A stretch of 12,041 nt of DNA, from positions 42,299-54,339 of the forward strand of contig DHWX01000045.1 of assembly GCA_002413395.1 (NCBI GenBank). The letters run 5' to 3'. Shown piece after piece: positions 1 through 7,088 of the stretch (positions are counted from its first letter, which is position 1; every line of letters starts with the position of its first letter). The position numbers and the translations under genes were made by a program. The notes beneath the pieces are model-generated. The model did not search any database. It saw only the letters and a program-made list of their open reading frames with translations, and was not told where the DNA came from. This DNA is from Polaromonas sp. UBA5171. Lineage in GTDB: Bacteria > Pseudomonadota > Gammaproteobacteria > Burkholderiales > Burkholderiaceae_C.

Positions 1-228
1 AAAAGCCGCAACACCCAGCCTCGCGAACGCAAAAAGTGACTTCGCCGTGATCAGAAATCCGCCCGGGTTGCCGCCCTCGTGGATGTCCTTGCCATTCTCA
101 TCCCTCACGGTTGAGCAATGGATCGCCGGAATAAACACCACTTTCACCTCGCCCCTAGTGGCGTAGCCCGGCAAACCGTGTACACGTGGAAGGCACTGCA
201 CGATGAAGGCGAGATCGATGCGCTGCGT
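1..228 (-). other. unrecognised open frame leaving the left edge
   Basis: After the hypE stop codon the minus strand stays open to the window edge for 76 codons, in the same frame as hypE. The second half has good codon usage for a high-GC genome and reads like protein (for example VRDENGKDIHEGGNPGG, then a more hydrophobic stretch at the edge). There is no ATG start. GTG codons at 201-199 and 108-106 are possible starts, but neither has a convincing Shine-Dalgarno sequence. It cannot be a hypE extension, because HypE must end in its catalytic cysteine. It could be the 5' part of a further operon gene or a gene fragment. I do not recognise the family. A plus-strand reading of 157-231 looks faintly like a transposase helix-turn-helix, and the two readings cannot both be right. 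Confidence 0.25.
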
Positions 229-1290
229 TCAGCAGATGCGTGGCAGCGGCTCGCCGCTCAACCAGTCCACCACCCGGCGCCCCCCGAAGGCCGTGGTCAT
301 CTGCACGAAGCGGTGCGGGTCCGCGCTGACGTGGCCGATGCGGGCTGCCGAGCGACCGAGCGGGTGTGCACGCATCGCCGCCAGCACCGCATCGGCGGCC
401 TCGGGCGCGACGATCGCCACCAGCTTGCCCTCGTTAGCGATGTACAGCGGGTCCAGCCCGAGCAACTCGCAGGCCGCAGCCACCTGCGGCAGCACCGGTA
501 TCGCTGCCTCCTGCAACAACATACCCACCCTGGACTGGCGCGCGATTTCGTTGAGCGTAGTGGCCAGGCCGCCGCGCGTCGGGTCGCGCAGCACGCGCAC
601 CGCACCCTCGGGAGCGGCGGCCAGCATAGTGGCCACCAGTGTGTGCAGCGCCGCGCTGTCGGATAGGGTGGCGGTCTCGAACTGCAGTGACTCGCGCTGC
701 GACAGCACCGCCACGCCATGCTCGCCGATGCTGCCCGACAGCAGCACCGCATCGCCCGCCTGCGCGTTGGCGCCACCGATGTCACGCCCCTCGGGCACCA
801 CGCCCAGGCCGGTGGTGCTGATGAAGACGCCATCGCCCTTGCCCCGTTCAACCACCTTGGTGTCACCGGTGACGATGGGAACAGCGGCCGCGCGTGACGC
901 CGCTGCCATGGACTCGACAATGCGCTGGAGGTCCCCCAACGGGAAGCCTTCTTCGAGGATGAAGCTCGCACTCAGGTACAGCGGCGTCGCACCGAGCATC
1001 GCCACGTCATTGATCGTGCCATGCACCGCCAGGCAGCCGATGTCGCCGCCGGGAAAGAACAGCGGCGAGATCACATGCGCGTCGGTGGCCATCACCAGCC
1101 GATGGCCGGGCGGCGGCACCGGCAGCAGCGCACCGTCGTTGCCCTGGCGCAGGACGTCGTTGTCAAAGGCGCGCACGAACAGTTCCTCGATCAGTTGCGC
1201 CGACACCCGGCCGCCGGCGCCATGGTTCATGTCGATGCGGCCGTGCCTGAAGTCGAGCGGGCGGATGTAGTCCCTCTTCGCGCTGCTCAT
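229..1290 (-). CDS. hypE: hydrogenase maturation protein HypE
   Basis: HypE (353 aa) belongs to the PurM/AIR-synthetase-like ATPase family. It dehydrates a carbamoyl group carried on its C-terminal cysteine to a thiocyanate, and the CN is then passed to iron on the HypC-HypD complex. Visible features are the MNHGAGGR N-terminal motif (21-28), the TD at 69-70, the GTINDVAMLGA segment (91-101), GDTKVVERG (142-150), DPTRGGLA (236-243) and the diagnostic PRIC terminus with Cys353 as the last residue. Length is normal for the family. The start at 1290 is chosen because family similarity begins about there and GGGG lies about 4 bases upstream; the longer frame to 1401 would run through an intergenic repeat. 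This is the last recognised gene of the operon. It is separated from hypD by 73 bases of inverted repeats, so its expression relative to hypD may differ. Confidence 0.96.
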   Translation of the reverse strand: MSSAKRDYIRPLDFRHGRIDMNHGAGGRVSAQLIEELFVRAFDNDVLRQGNDGALLPVPPPGHRLVMATDAHVISPLFFPGGDIGCLAVHGTINDVAMLGATPLYLSASFILEEGFPLGDLQRIVESMAAASRAAAVPIVTGDTKVVERGKGDGVFISTTGLGVVPEGRDIGGANAQAGDAVLLSGSIGEHGVAVLSQRESLQFETATLSDSAALHTLVATMLAAAPEGAVRVLRDPTRGGLATTLNEIARQSRVGMLLQEAAIPVLPQVAAACELLGLDPLYIANEGKLVAIVAPEAADAVLAAMRAHPLGRSAARIGHVSADPHRFVQMTTAFGGRRVVDWLSGEPLPRIC

Positions 1291-1365
1291 GTGGCCCCTT
1301 TGGCGCGTTCCGCGCCTTCCCCCCGAGGGGGAGCGAGCACTCTTGGGGCGGCCCAGCGAGTGCTC
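1291..1365 (-). repeat. intergenic inverted-repeat cluster between hypD and hypE
   Basis: Three inverted repeats follow each other. GGCGCG/CGCGCC lies at 1302-1316 with a 3-base loop. A C-run/G-run hairpin lies at 1320-1331. GAGCACTC (1335-1342) pairs with GAGTGCTC (1358-1365), with TGGG/CCCA (1344-1347 and 1352-1355) stacking inside. The outer arm takes in the hypD stop codon (1366-1364). From memory, elements of this look (GAGCACTCGCTGGGCCGCCCC followed by a C/G hairpin) recur between genes in Comamonadaceae. There is no U-tract after the stems in the minus direction, so a simple intrinsic terminator is unlikely. mRNA stabilisation of the hypD 3' end or partial attenuation before hypE is possible. 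Confidence 0.6.
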
Positions 1366-2503
1366 ATGCGGCCCCCACCGGAATGTCCCGAAACCGCCCA
1401 TAGGTGTAGTGCGCCGCGCATGAGCCCTCGCTCGAGACCATGCACGATCCCATCGGGTTCTCGGGCGTGCAGACCGTGCCGAACAGCTTGCAGTCGGTTG
1501 GCCGCTTGACCCCGCGCAGGATGGCGCCGCACTCGCATTGCTTGTGGTCGGGCACGCTCCGGTAGTTCAGATCGAAACGCTGCTCGGCATCGAAGGCTTT
1601 GAGCCCGGGGCGAATCTTCAGGGCACTGGACGGCACCTCACCGAGTCCCCGCCATTCGAAGCTGTCGCGCAACTCGAATACCTGCGCCATCACGGCCTGC
1701 GCGGCGGCATTACCCTGCGGCGTCACGGCCCGGGTGAATTCGTTCTCGACACAAGCGCGGCCTTCATTGACCTGGCGCACCAGCATGACAATGGCCTGCA
1801 TCACGTCCAGCGGTTCGAAACCGGCGATCACCACCGGCTTTCGGTACGCCCGTGCGAAGGGCTCGTACGGTGCCGAGCCGATGATGATGCTCACATGCGC
1901 CGGGCCGACAAACCCGTCCAGCGGCAGCGTTCCGTACTGCCGTACCTCGGGCGACTCCAGGATGTGGGTGATGGCACTCGGCGTCAGCACATGGCAGCAC
2001 ATCACGCTGAAATTCTTCAGCGCCTCGCGAGCGGCCTGCAGGATCACCAGAGCCGTGGGCGGCGTGGTGGTCTCGAAGCCGATCGCCAGGAACACCACGT
2101 CGCGGCTGGGCTGTTCGCGCGCGAGCGTCAAGGCGTCAGCCGGCGAATACACCATGCGGATGTCGGCGCCGCGGGCCTTGGCCCGCAGCAGCGACAAGCC
2201 CTCGGAGGCCGGCACGCGCATCACGTCGCCATAGGTGCACAGCATCACGCCCTGGTCCAGTGCCAGCTGGATGGCCATGTCGATGCGGCCGATCGGCAAC
2301 ACGCACACCGGGCAGCCGGGGCCGTGGATCATGCGCACGTTGTCCGGCAGCAGATCGACGACGCCGTAACGCGCCAGCGCATGGGTGTGACCGCCGCAGA
2401 ACTCCATGAAGCTGTAGTTGCGCGACGGGTCGACCTCAGCTTGCAGACTCGCGGCAAGGTTTTGTGCCAGCGCGCCGTCGCGGAACTCATCCACGTATTT
2501 CAT
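1364..2503 (-). CDS. hypD: hydrogenase maturation protein HypD
   Basis: HypD (379 aa) is the [4Fe-4S] scaffold that holds the iron with HypC while the two cyanides and CO are attached. It carries the family signatures: FCGGHTH (35-41), GPGCPVC (61-67), GFETTTP (142-148) and GFVGPAHVS (198-206). The C-terminal cysteines (323, 325, 338, 345, 354, 362) include the cluster ligands. Length is standard. The start at 2503 has an AAGGAG Shine-Dalgarno sequence 6 bases upstream and overlaps the hypC stop as ATGA, so HypC and HypD, which form a complex, should be made together. The frame is open upstream to 2830, but that part overlaps hypC and hypF and shows no HypD similarity. Confidence 0.97.
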   Translation of the reverse strand: MKYVDEFRDGALAQNLAASLQAEVDPSRNYSFMEFCGGHTHALARYGVVDLLPDNVRMIHGPGCPVCVLPIGRIDMAIQLALDQGVMLCTYGDVMRVPASEGLSLLRAKARGADIRMVYSPADALTLAREQPSRDVVFLAIGFETTTPPTALVILQAAREALKNFSVMCCHVLTPSAITHILESPEVRQYGTLPLDGFVGPAHVSIIIGSAPYEPFARAYRKPVVIAGFEPLDVMQAIVMLVRQVNEGRACVENEFTRAVTPQGNAAAQAVMAQVFELRDSFEWRGLGEVPSSALKIRPGLKAFDAEQRFDLNYRSVPDHKQCECGAILRGVKRPTDCKLFGTVCTPENPMGSCMVSSEGSCAAHYTYGRFRDIPVGAA

Positions 2504-2724
2504 ACCTCGCTCCTTGCCAATTCGGCGAACAGCGCCAGCGTGGCTTGCGCCTCTGCCTCGTCGAGCGTGCCGATGGCATGGCCCACATGCACGATCACGT
2601 AGTCGCCCGGCTGCGCGTCGGGTACCAGGGCGATGGAGATCTGCTTGCGCACGCCGCCGAGGTCGACGATGGCAGTCTCGGCGTCGATGAGTTTCACGAT
2701 GCGAGCGGGCAGGGCGAGGCACAT
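2500..2724 (-). CDS. hypC: hydrogenase maturation chaperone HypC
   Basis: HypC/HupF/HybG family chaperone of 74 aa. It starts with the conserved MCLALPA; after removal of Met, Cys2 binds the iron atom and later contacts the pre-HoxH large subunit. The GDYVIVHVGHAI segment (40-51) matches the family's GDYVLVHVGFA-type motif, with His48 where Phe is commoner. The start at 2724 is fixed by MCLALPA; an upstream in-frame ATG at 2793 would add 23 residues that belong to the end of hypF in another frame. It begins 2 bases after the hypF stop and overlaps hypD by 4 bases. Confidence 0.95.
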   Translation of the reverse strand: MCLALPARIVKLIDAETAIVDLGGVRKQISIALVPDAQPGDYVIVHVGHAIGTLDEAEAQATLALFAELARSEV

Positions 2725-2726
2725 GG

Positions 2727-3902
2727 TCAGGCTTCCCGCGCAACGGACGGTGCGCATTGCACAGCCAGAGCTTGGCCATGCCGCACGGCGCACGCCGCGA
2801 TCCAGGCCTGGCCCAATGCCAGGCCGGCATCGCCGCAGCCTGCGCCTTGTGGCTGAAACACGCCGAGCCCGGCGCGCTGCAGCGCGGCGCCCAGGCGCTC
2901 GGTCAGCACCCGGTTGGCGAAACAGCCGCCGCCGACCACCACGGTGTGCGTGCCGTGGGTGCGTGCTGCCTCAATGGCACGATGCGCCAGGCCCCCGGCC
3001 AAGGCCAGGTGGAACATGGCTGCACCCTGCGCCTGACTGCCGCTGCCCGCCAGGGTAAACAACTCGGCCAGCAGCGGACGCAAGTCGAGCGAGGTCCACG
3101 GCAGCTCGAATTCGGGGTGCGCCTGTAGCCACTCGCGCGCCCGCACCTCCAGCGTCATGGCCGCCTCGGCCTCGAAGGCCTGGCGCACGCTTAAGGCCAG
3201 CGCGCCGGCCGCGGCGTCGAACCAGCGGCCTGCGCTGCTGCTGCGTGGGCACTGCAGGTCGCGCTGCAGCAGCGTGTGCACCCCTCTCGCCGCCGGCGCG
3301 CCGACCGCCGGCGCAAAGCGTGCCTCGATCTCGTCACCGCGGCCCAGGGCAAACAGCGCAGCCGCAGCCATGCGCCAGGGCTCACGTGCCGCCGCGTCTG
3401 CGCCGGGCAAGGCCAGCGGCACCAGATGGTCCAGGCGCTGCCACTGGTGCGCCGCGGCAAGCCCATTCACCCACAGCACCTCGCCGCCCCAGGCGCTGCC
3501 GTCGTCGCCGAGACCCACGCCGTCGAGCGCCAGGCCGATCACCGGGCCTGCGACGGCGTGTTCGGCCAGGGCCACGCCGATGTGCGCGTGGTGGTGCTGC
3601 ACGCCGATGGCCGGCACCTGCATCTGCTCGGCCAGCGCCAAAGCGACGCGGGTGCTGTGGAAGTCGGGGTGCAGGTCGTGTGCCACCGCCTGCAGCGGGC
3701 CCAACGCCCGGGACAGCAGCGACTCGATCGAGCGCTCCAGTGCCGCGCAGTTCGCGGCTTCGCCCAAGTCGCCATGCAAAGGTGACCAATGAACCTGGTC
3801 GCCATCGACCAGGCAGGCGCGGTTCTTCAGGTAGGCGCCACAGGCCAGCACGCGCGCGGGTGCAGCGCGCGGCATGCGGGTCGTATGGGCCAGCTCGTTC
3901 AT
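2727..3902 (-). CDS. hypF: short HypF (carbamoyltransferase domain only)
   Basis: HypF normally has about 750 residues: acylphosphatase, zinc-finger, YrdC-like and Kae1-like domains. It turns carbamoyl phosphate and ATP into carbamoyl-adenylate and moves the carbamoyl group to the HypE cysteine. This protein has 391 residues and matches only the C-terminal Kae1-like part. Visible motifs are VLACGAYLKN (18-27), VQHHHAH (101-107, metal site), LDGVGLGDDGSAWGGE (126-141), GGGCFANRVL (324-333) and GDAGLALGQ (357-365). It has no acylphosphatase motif, zinc-finger cysteine pairs or YrdC domain. The boundary falls cleanly just before the Kae1-like fold, and the ATG overlaps the hypB stop as ATGA, so this is a designed short form rather than a random break. 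I recall R. eutropha H16 having a comparable short HypF beside a full-length one. Activity probably needs a full-length HypF encoded elsewhere. Confidence 0.93.
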   Translation of the reverse strand: MNELAHTTRMPRAAPARVLACGAYLKNRACLVDGDQVHWSPLHGDLGEAANCAALERSIESLLSRALGPLQAVAHDLHPDFHSTRVALALAEQMQVPAIGVQHHHAHIGVALAEHAVAGPVIGLALDGVGLGDDGSAWGGEVLWVNGLAAAHQWQRLDHLVPLALPGADAAAREPWRMAAAALFALGRGDEIEARFAPAVGAPAARGVHTLLQRDLQCPRSSSAGRWFDAAAGALALSVRQAFEAEAAMTLEVRAREWLQAHPEFELPWTSLDLRPLLAELFTLAGSGSQAQGAAMFHLALAGGLAHRAIEAARTHGTHTVVVGGGCFANRVLTERLGAALQRAGLGVFQPQGAGCGDAGLALGQAWIAACAVRHGQALAVQCAPSVAREA

Positions 3903-4744
3903 GGACGTTCTTGCAGCGCGGCGTCTTCACGCAGCAGCCAGTCCAGCCAGGCCGGCATGCCCTCGCCGCGCGTGGCCGAGAGCTGCAGTACCGCGATGCC
4001 GGGGTTGACGCGGCGTGCGTATTCGATGCATTTCGTCACATCGAAATGGACATACGGCAGCAGGTCGATCTTGTTGATGACCATCAGCGTGGCGGCGGCG
4101 AACATGTCGGGGTATTTCAGGGGTTTGTCTTCGCCTTCCGTGACCGACAGGATCACCACCTTGGCGGCTTCGCCCAAATCCCACAGCGCCGGGCAGACCA
4201 GGTTGCCGACGTTTTCGATGAACAGCAGCGCCTCGGGGCTGTGGTGCCCATGGTGGTGGGCCTGAGCATGCAGATCGAGGCGGGCAAAGGCGTCGCCCAC
4301 CATCTGCGCATCGAGGTGGCAGCCACGCCCGGTGTTGATCTGGATGGCTGGCGCACCGGCCGCGCAGATGCGCTCGGCGTCCAGGCGGGTCTGCTGGTCG
4401 CCTTCGATCACCGCCAGCGGCAGTTCCGGTGCGCGGCGCCGCAGCGCCTCAATCGTGGCGCACAGCAGCGTGGTCTTGCCCGCGCCTGGACTGGACATCA
4501 GGTTGTAGGCGGTGACCCCATGCGCTTTGAGGTGTGCGCGGTTGCGCTCGGCCAGGCGCTGGTTGGCGCCCAACACATCGGCTTCGAGCTTGACCGTGCG
4601 CGCCTGGCTCAAGCCGGGCACCGACGCCAGCGCGGGGCCCGCGCCATAGTGCAGATCGCCGCTGGACGGGTCCAGTGCCCCGGGCGCGGCATGTTCATGC
4701 GCGCCATGATCCTCCGCGTTATTGCATCCACAGACGACACACAT
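3899..4744 (-). CDS. hypB: hydrogenase nickel-incorporation GTPase HypB
   Basis: HypB (281 aa) is a SIMIBI-class GTPase that works with HypA to place nickel in the hydrogenase large subunit. The N-terminus MCVVCGC carries a CxxCGC motif like the high-affinity nickel site of E. coli HypB, followed by a few His residues (13, 16, 18). The G domain shows the P-loop SSPGAGKTT (84-92), GDQQT (115-119), the metal-binding Cys142-His143 in GRGCHLDAQMV, IENVGNLVCP (176-185) and NKID (224-227). Unusually, HAQAHHHGHH (159-168) sits between the metal-binding segment and IENVGNLVCP. The start at 4744 is supported by AAGGAG 6 bases upstream and by the CxxCGC motif beginning at residue 2; the frame further upstream (to 4888) overlaps hypA. 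It lies 11 bases after hypA and overlaps hypF by 4. Confidence 0.96.
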   Translation of the reverse strand: MCVVCGCNNAEDHGAHEHAAPGALDPSSGDLHYGAGPALASVPGLSQARTVKLEADVLGANQRLAERNRAHLKAHGVTAYNLMSSPGAGKTTLLCATIEALRRRAPELPLAVIEGDQQTRLDAERICAAGAPAIQINTGRGCHLDAQMVGDAFARLDLHAQAHHHGHHSPEALLFIENVGNLVCPALWDLGEAAKVVILSVTEGEDKPLKYPDMFAAATLMVINKIDLLPYVHFDVTKCIEYARRVNPGIAVLQLSATRGEGMPAWLDWLLREDAALQERP

Positions 4745-4755
4745 CGTTGTCTCCT

Positions 4756-5103
4756 TCAATCGTTCAACACGACCAGGTCGCGCACGCGCAATTCGCTGCC
4801 GCCGGTAACTTGCACAGGATAGCCGTCGCAGCGCGGGCAGGGGTCGGCACGGCTGGCGATTATCACCTCGGCCCCGCAGCGGGCGCACCAGGCGCGCCCG
4901 GGCGGCTGATCGATGTGAATCTGCGCCCCCTCCAGGCAGGTGCCGGGCACGATGGCGTCAAGGGCAAAACGCAGCGCCGGCACTTCCACGCCTGCCAGAG
5001 CACCGGCCTCCAGGCGCAGCGTGGCCACACGCTTGAAATGCTCGCGCGCAGCGGCGGCCTCCACCATGCGCACGATCTCGTCGGCCAGGCTCAGCTCATG
5101 CAT
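4756..5103 (-). CDS. hypA: hydrogenase nickel metallochaperone HypA
   Basis: HypA (115 aa) binds nickel and hands it to the large subunit in concert with HypB. The N-terminal MHELSLADEI gives the nickel ligands (Met1 amine, His2, with Glu3). The structural zinc site is formed by two CxxC pairs, Cys73/76 (WCARCG) and Cys89/92 (PCPRCDG). Length is typical. The start at 5103 is set by the invariant MHE; extra in-frame sequence upstream to 5160 belongs to hoxW in another frame. The gene overlaps the end of hoxW by 8 bases and has no good Shine-Dalgarno sequence, so translational coupling to hoxW is likely. Confidence 0.96.
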   Translation of the reverse strand: MHELSLADEIVRMVEAAAAREHFKRVATLRLEAGALAGVEVPALRFALDAIVPGTCLEGAQIHIDQPPGRAWCARCGAEVIIASRADPCPRCDGYPVQVTGGSELRVRDLVVLND

Positions 5104-5566
5104 GGGCGGAGAGCCAGACATCGGCCCATTGCAGTGCTGCGGCCAGGTGATCCAGCGCACCGACGCTGGGTGGTTCGCCGAGCTCGAAACATTCGCCGCG
5201 AATCGCCAGCAGCGTGCAAGGCGGCGGATCTTCGCCCTGCAGGTCGCGAAACAGCTGCATCAGTGCCTGCGGTGACAGGGCATGCGTGGTGAAGCTCGCG
5301 TCCTGCGCGGCCCGCAGCTGCGTCACCTCGAACGGCGCCCGGCAACTCAGGCTGGCATCGACAAACAGCACGCGCTGCCGGCCCACCAGGTCGAGGGCAT
5401 GTTCAATCTGCAACTGGTAGTCATCGAGGTATTCCACACATGCGGCAGGCACCAGCGTGGCGCGCAAGCGTTCAATGCACAAGGGCCCCAGCGCGTCGTC
5501 GCCGCGGCTCAGATTGCCCCACCCGAACACCAGCAGCGGCGCCACCGACGCAGGCTGAGCCATCAT
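5096..5566 (-). CDS. hoxW: hydrogenase maturation protease HoxW
   Basis: Peptidase of the HycI/HybD/HoxW family (156 aa) that removes the C-terminal peptide of the large subunit once nickel is in place. The N-terminal FGWGNLSRGDDALG (14-27) is the family's GxGNxxxxDDxxG motif. By comparison with HybD, the nickel-sensing ligands would be Asp24, Asp70 (VLFVDAS) and His95 (TTHALSP). Its position directly after hoxH, with ATGA overlap, makes HoxH the obvious substrate. Two adjacent ATG codons (5566 and 5563) could serve as start; the first is chosen for the overlap. It belongs to the type specific for NAD-linked hydrogenases, judged by context and the THALSPQ segment. Confidence 0.92.
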   Translation of the reverse strand: MMAQPASVAPLLVFGWGNLSRGDDALGPLCIERLRATLVPAACVEYLDDYQLQIEHALDLVGRQRVLFVDASLSCRAPFEVTQLRAAQDASFTTHALSPQALMQLFRDLQGEDPPPCTLLAIRGECFELGEPPSVGALDHLAAALQWADVWLSAHA

Positions 5567-7086
5567 GTCGGCAAGCCCACCGGCGAACCCAGGTCATGCA
5601 GGAAGACACCGTCGTGCGACTTCACGACGCGGTCGATCAGCTCGCCCTCAGGCCCGACCAGCGCCACATCCAGCGGCATCTGCCCCAGCGCATGGGTGGC
5701 GCACGACAGGCAGGGGTCGTAGGCGCGGATCGCCACTTCAATGTGATTCAGCAGGCCTTCGGTTAGTTCGCGCCCGTCGAGGTACTCGCGCGCCACCGAG
5801 CGCACCGCTTCGTTCATCGCCTGGTTGTTGTGGGTGGTCGCGACGATCAGGTTGCACCTCGTCACCAGGTCGTCGTCGCTGACCTCGTAATGATGGATCA
5901 GCGTGCCGCGCGGCGCCTCGATCACCCCCACGCCGCCGCGCCGGCGCGGACCAAAGGCCATCAGCTCGCCGGACAGGATGTCGGGGTCATCCAGCAGTTC
6001 TTTGATGACCTCGATGCAATGCAGCACCTCGATCATGCGCGCCCAGTGGTAGGCCAGCGTCGCATGGATGGGCTCGCCCTGGCCCCAGTCCAGAAACAAG
6101 CGACGTTGCGCTTCGGCCAGGGGGCTGGGGATGAAGTCGCAGTTTTGCAGCCGCGCCAGCGGCCCCACCCGGTACCAGCCCAGCTCGGCCCCCAGGCTTT
6201 TGAGGAAGGGGAACTTCATGTAAGTCCAGGGCTTGACTTCTTCTTCGATCAGGTCGAGGTAGCCCTGATCGCTGGCGCCGTCGAAGAGGATCTTGCCGGC
6301 CCCGTCGCGCGCCCGGATGACACCGTCGTACAGGTCCAGCGCCCCATCGGCGCGCACCAGCGACAGCATGTTGGAGCGGACGCAGCCGAAGCCGTCGTAC
6401 AGCGCCGGGTTCTGCGCGTGCAGTTGTTTGGCGATCTCCACGGCGTCCTGCGCCCAGGCGATCATTTGCGCCACGTCACGCTGTAGCAGCGCGCGGTCTT
6501 CCAGGCTGACATGCTTGTTGACACCGCCCGGCACCGAGCCGGTGCCATGCACCCGCTTGCCCGCGGTGGCGCGAATCACCTCCTGGCCGAACTTGCGCAG
6601 CAATACGCCCTTCCTGGCGATGTCGGGGTGCGCCTGCGCCACGCCAACGATGTTGCGCCGGTTTACTTCGGAGTCAAAGCCGAACAGCAGGTCAGGCGCT
6701 GACAGGTAAAAGAAGTGCAAGGCGTGCGACTGCATCACTTGCCCATAGTGCATCAGCCGGCGGATCTTGTCGGCCGAGGGCGTCACGGGCAGTGCCCCCA
6801 CCACCCGGTCGAACGCTTTCGATGCCGCCAGGTGGTGCGACACCGGGCAGATACCGCACAGCCGCTGCACCATCACCGGCACTTCCCAGTAGGGCCGGCC
6901 TTCAATGAATTTCTCGAAGCCACGGAACTCGACGATGTGCAGCCGCACCTGCTGCACGCGGTTTTGCGCATCGAGCAGGATCGTGACCTTGCCATGGCCT
7001 TCGACCCGCGAGACCGGGTCGATGGCGACCCGGCGCAGGCCTTGTGCGACGACTTCGGGTGCAGCGGTTTCAAGCGATGGGGTCAT
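5563..7086 (-). CDS. hoxH: NAD-reducing [NiFe]-hydrogenase large subunit HoxH
   Basis: Catalytic subunit (507 aa before processing) of a group 3d, cytoplasmic bidirectional hydrogenase; it interconverts H2 with protons and electrons at a Ni-Fe(CN)2CO site. Active-site ligands are in the L1 motif RLCGICPVSHH (75-85: Cys77, Cys80) and the L2 motif DPCLSCATH (457-465: Cys459, Cys462). The N-terminal VSRVEGHGK (25-33) includes the conserved Glu29. HoxW is expected to cut after His465, releasing 42 residues. R. eutropha HoxH, as I recall it, ends 24 residues after the matching His, so this peptide is clearly longer. It starts 2 bases after hoxY without its own Shine-Dalgarno sequence and overlaps hoxW by 4. 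Confidence 0.97.
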   Translation of the reverse strand: MTPSLETAAPEVVAQGLRRVAIDPVSRVEGHGKVTILLDAQNRVQQVRLHIVEFRGFEKFIEGRPYWEVPVMVQRLCGICPVSHHLAASKAFDRVVGALPVTPSADKIRRLMHYGQVMQSHALHFFYLSAPDLLFGFDSEVNRRNIVGVAQAHPDIARKGVLLRKFGQEVIRATAGKRVHGTGSVPGGVNKHVSLEDRALLQRDVAQMIAWAQDAVEIAKQLHAQNPALYDGFGCVRSNMLSLVRADGALDLYDGVIRARDGAGKILFDGASDQGYLDLIEEEVKPWTYMKFPFLKSLGAELGWYRVGPLARLQNCDFIPSPLAEAQRRLFLDWGQGEPIHATLAYHWARMIEVLHCIEVIKELLDDPDILSGELMAFGPRRRGGVGVIEAPRGTLIHHYEVSDDDLVTRCNLIVATTHNNQAMNEAVRSVAREYLDGRELTEGLLNHIEVAIRAYDPCLSCATHALGQMPLDVALVGPEGELIDRVVKSHDGVFLHDLGSPVGLPT

Positions 7087-7088
7087 GG

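Noticed and set aside
203..1270. Long plus-strand open frame opposite hypE
   Set aside because: Antisense shadow caused by high GC and biased codon use in hypE; its product is low-complexity and shows no domain.
1291..1401. Longer N-terminus for HypE starting at 1401
   Set aside because: It would translate the hairpin repeat and overlap hypD; similarity to HypE begins after the ATG at 1290.
2504..2830. Longer N-terminus for HypD starting at 2830
   Set aside because: It overlaps hypC and the end of hypF; the ATG at 2503 has AAGGAG upstream and gives the standard length.
3245..4822. 525-codon plus-strand frame opposite hypF and hypB
   Set aside because: Arg/Ala/Pro/Gln-rich antisense translation across two well-supported genes with diagnostic motifs on the other strand.
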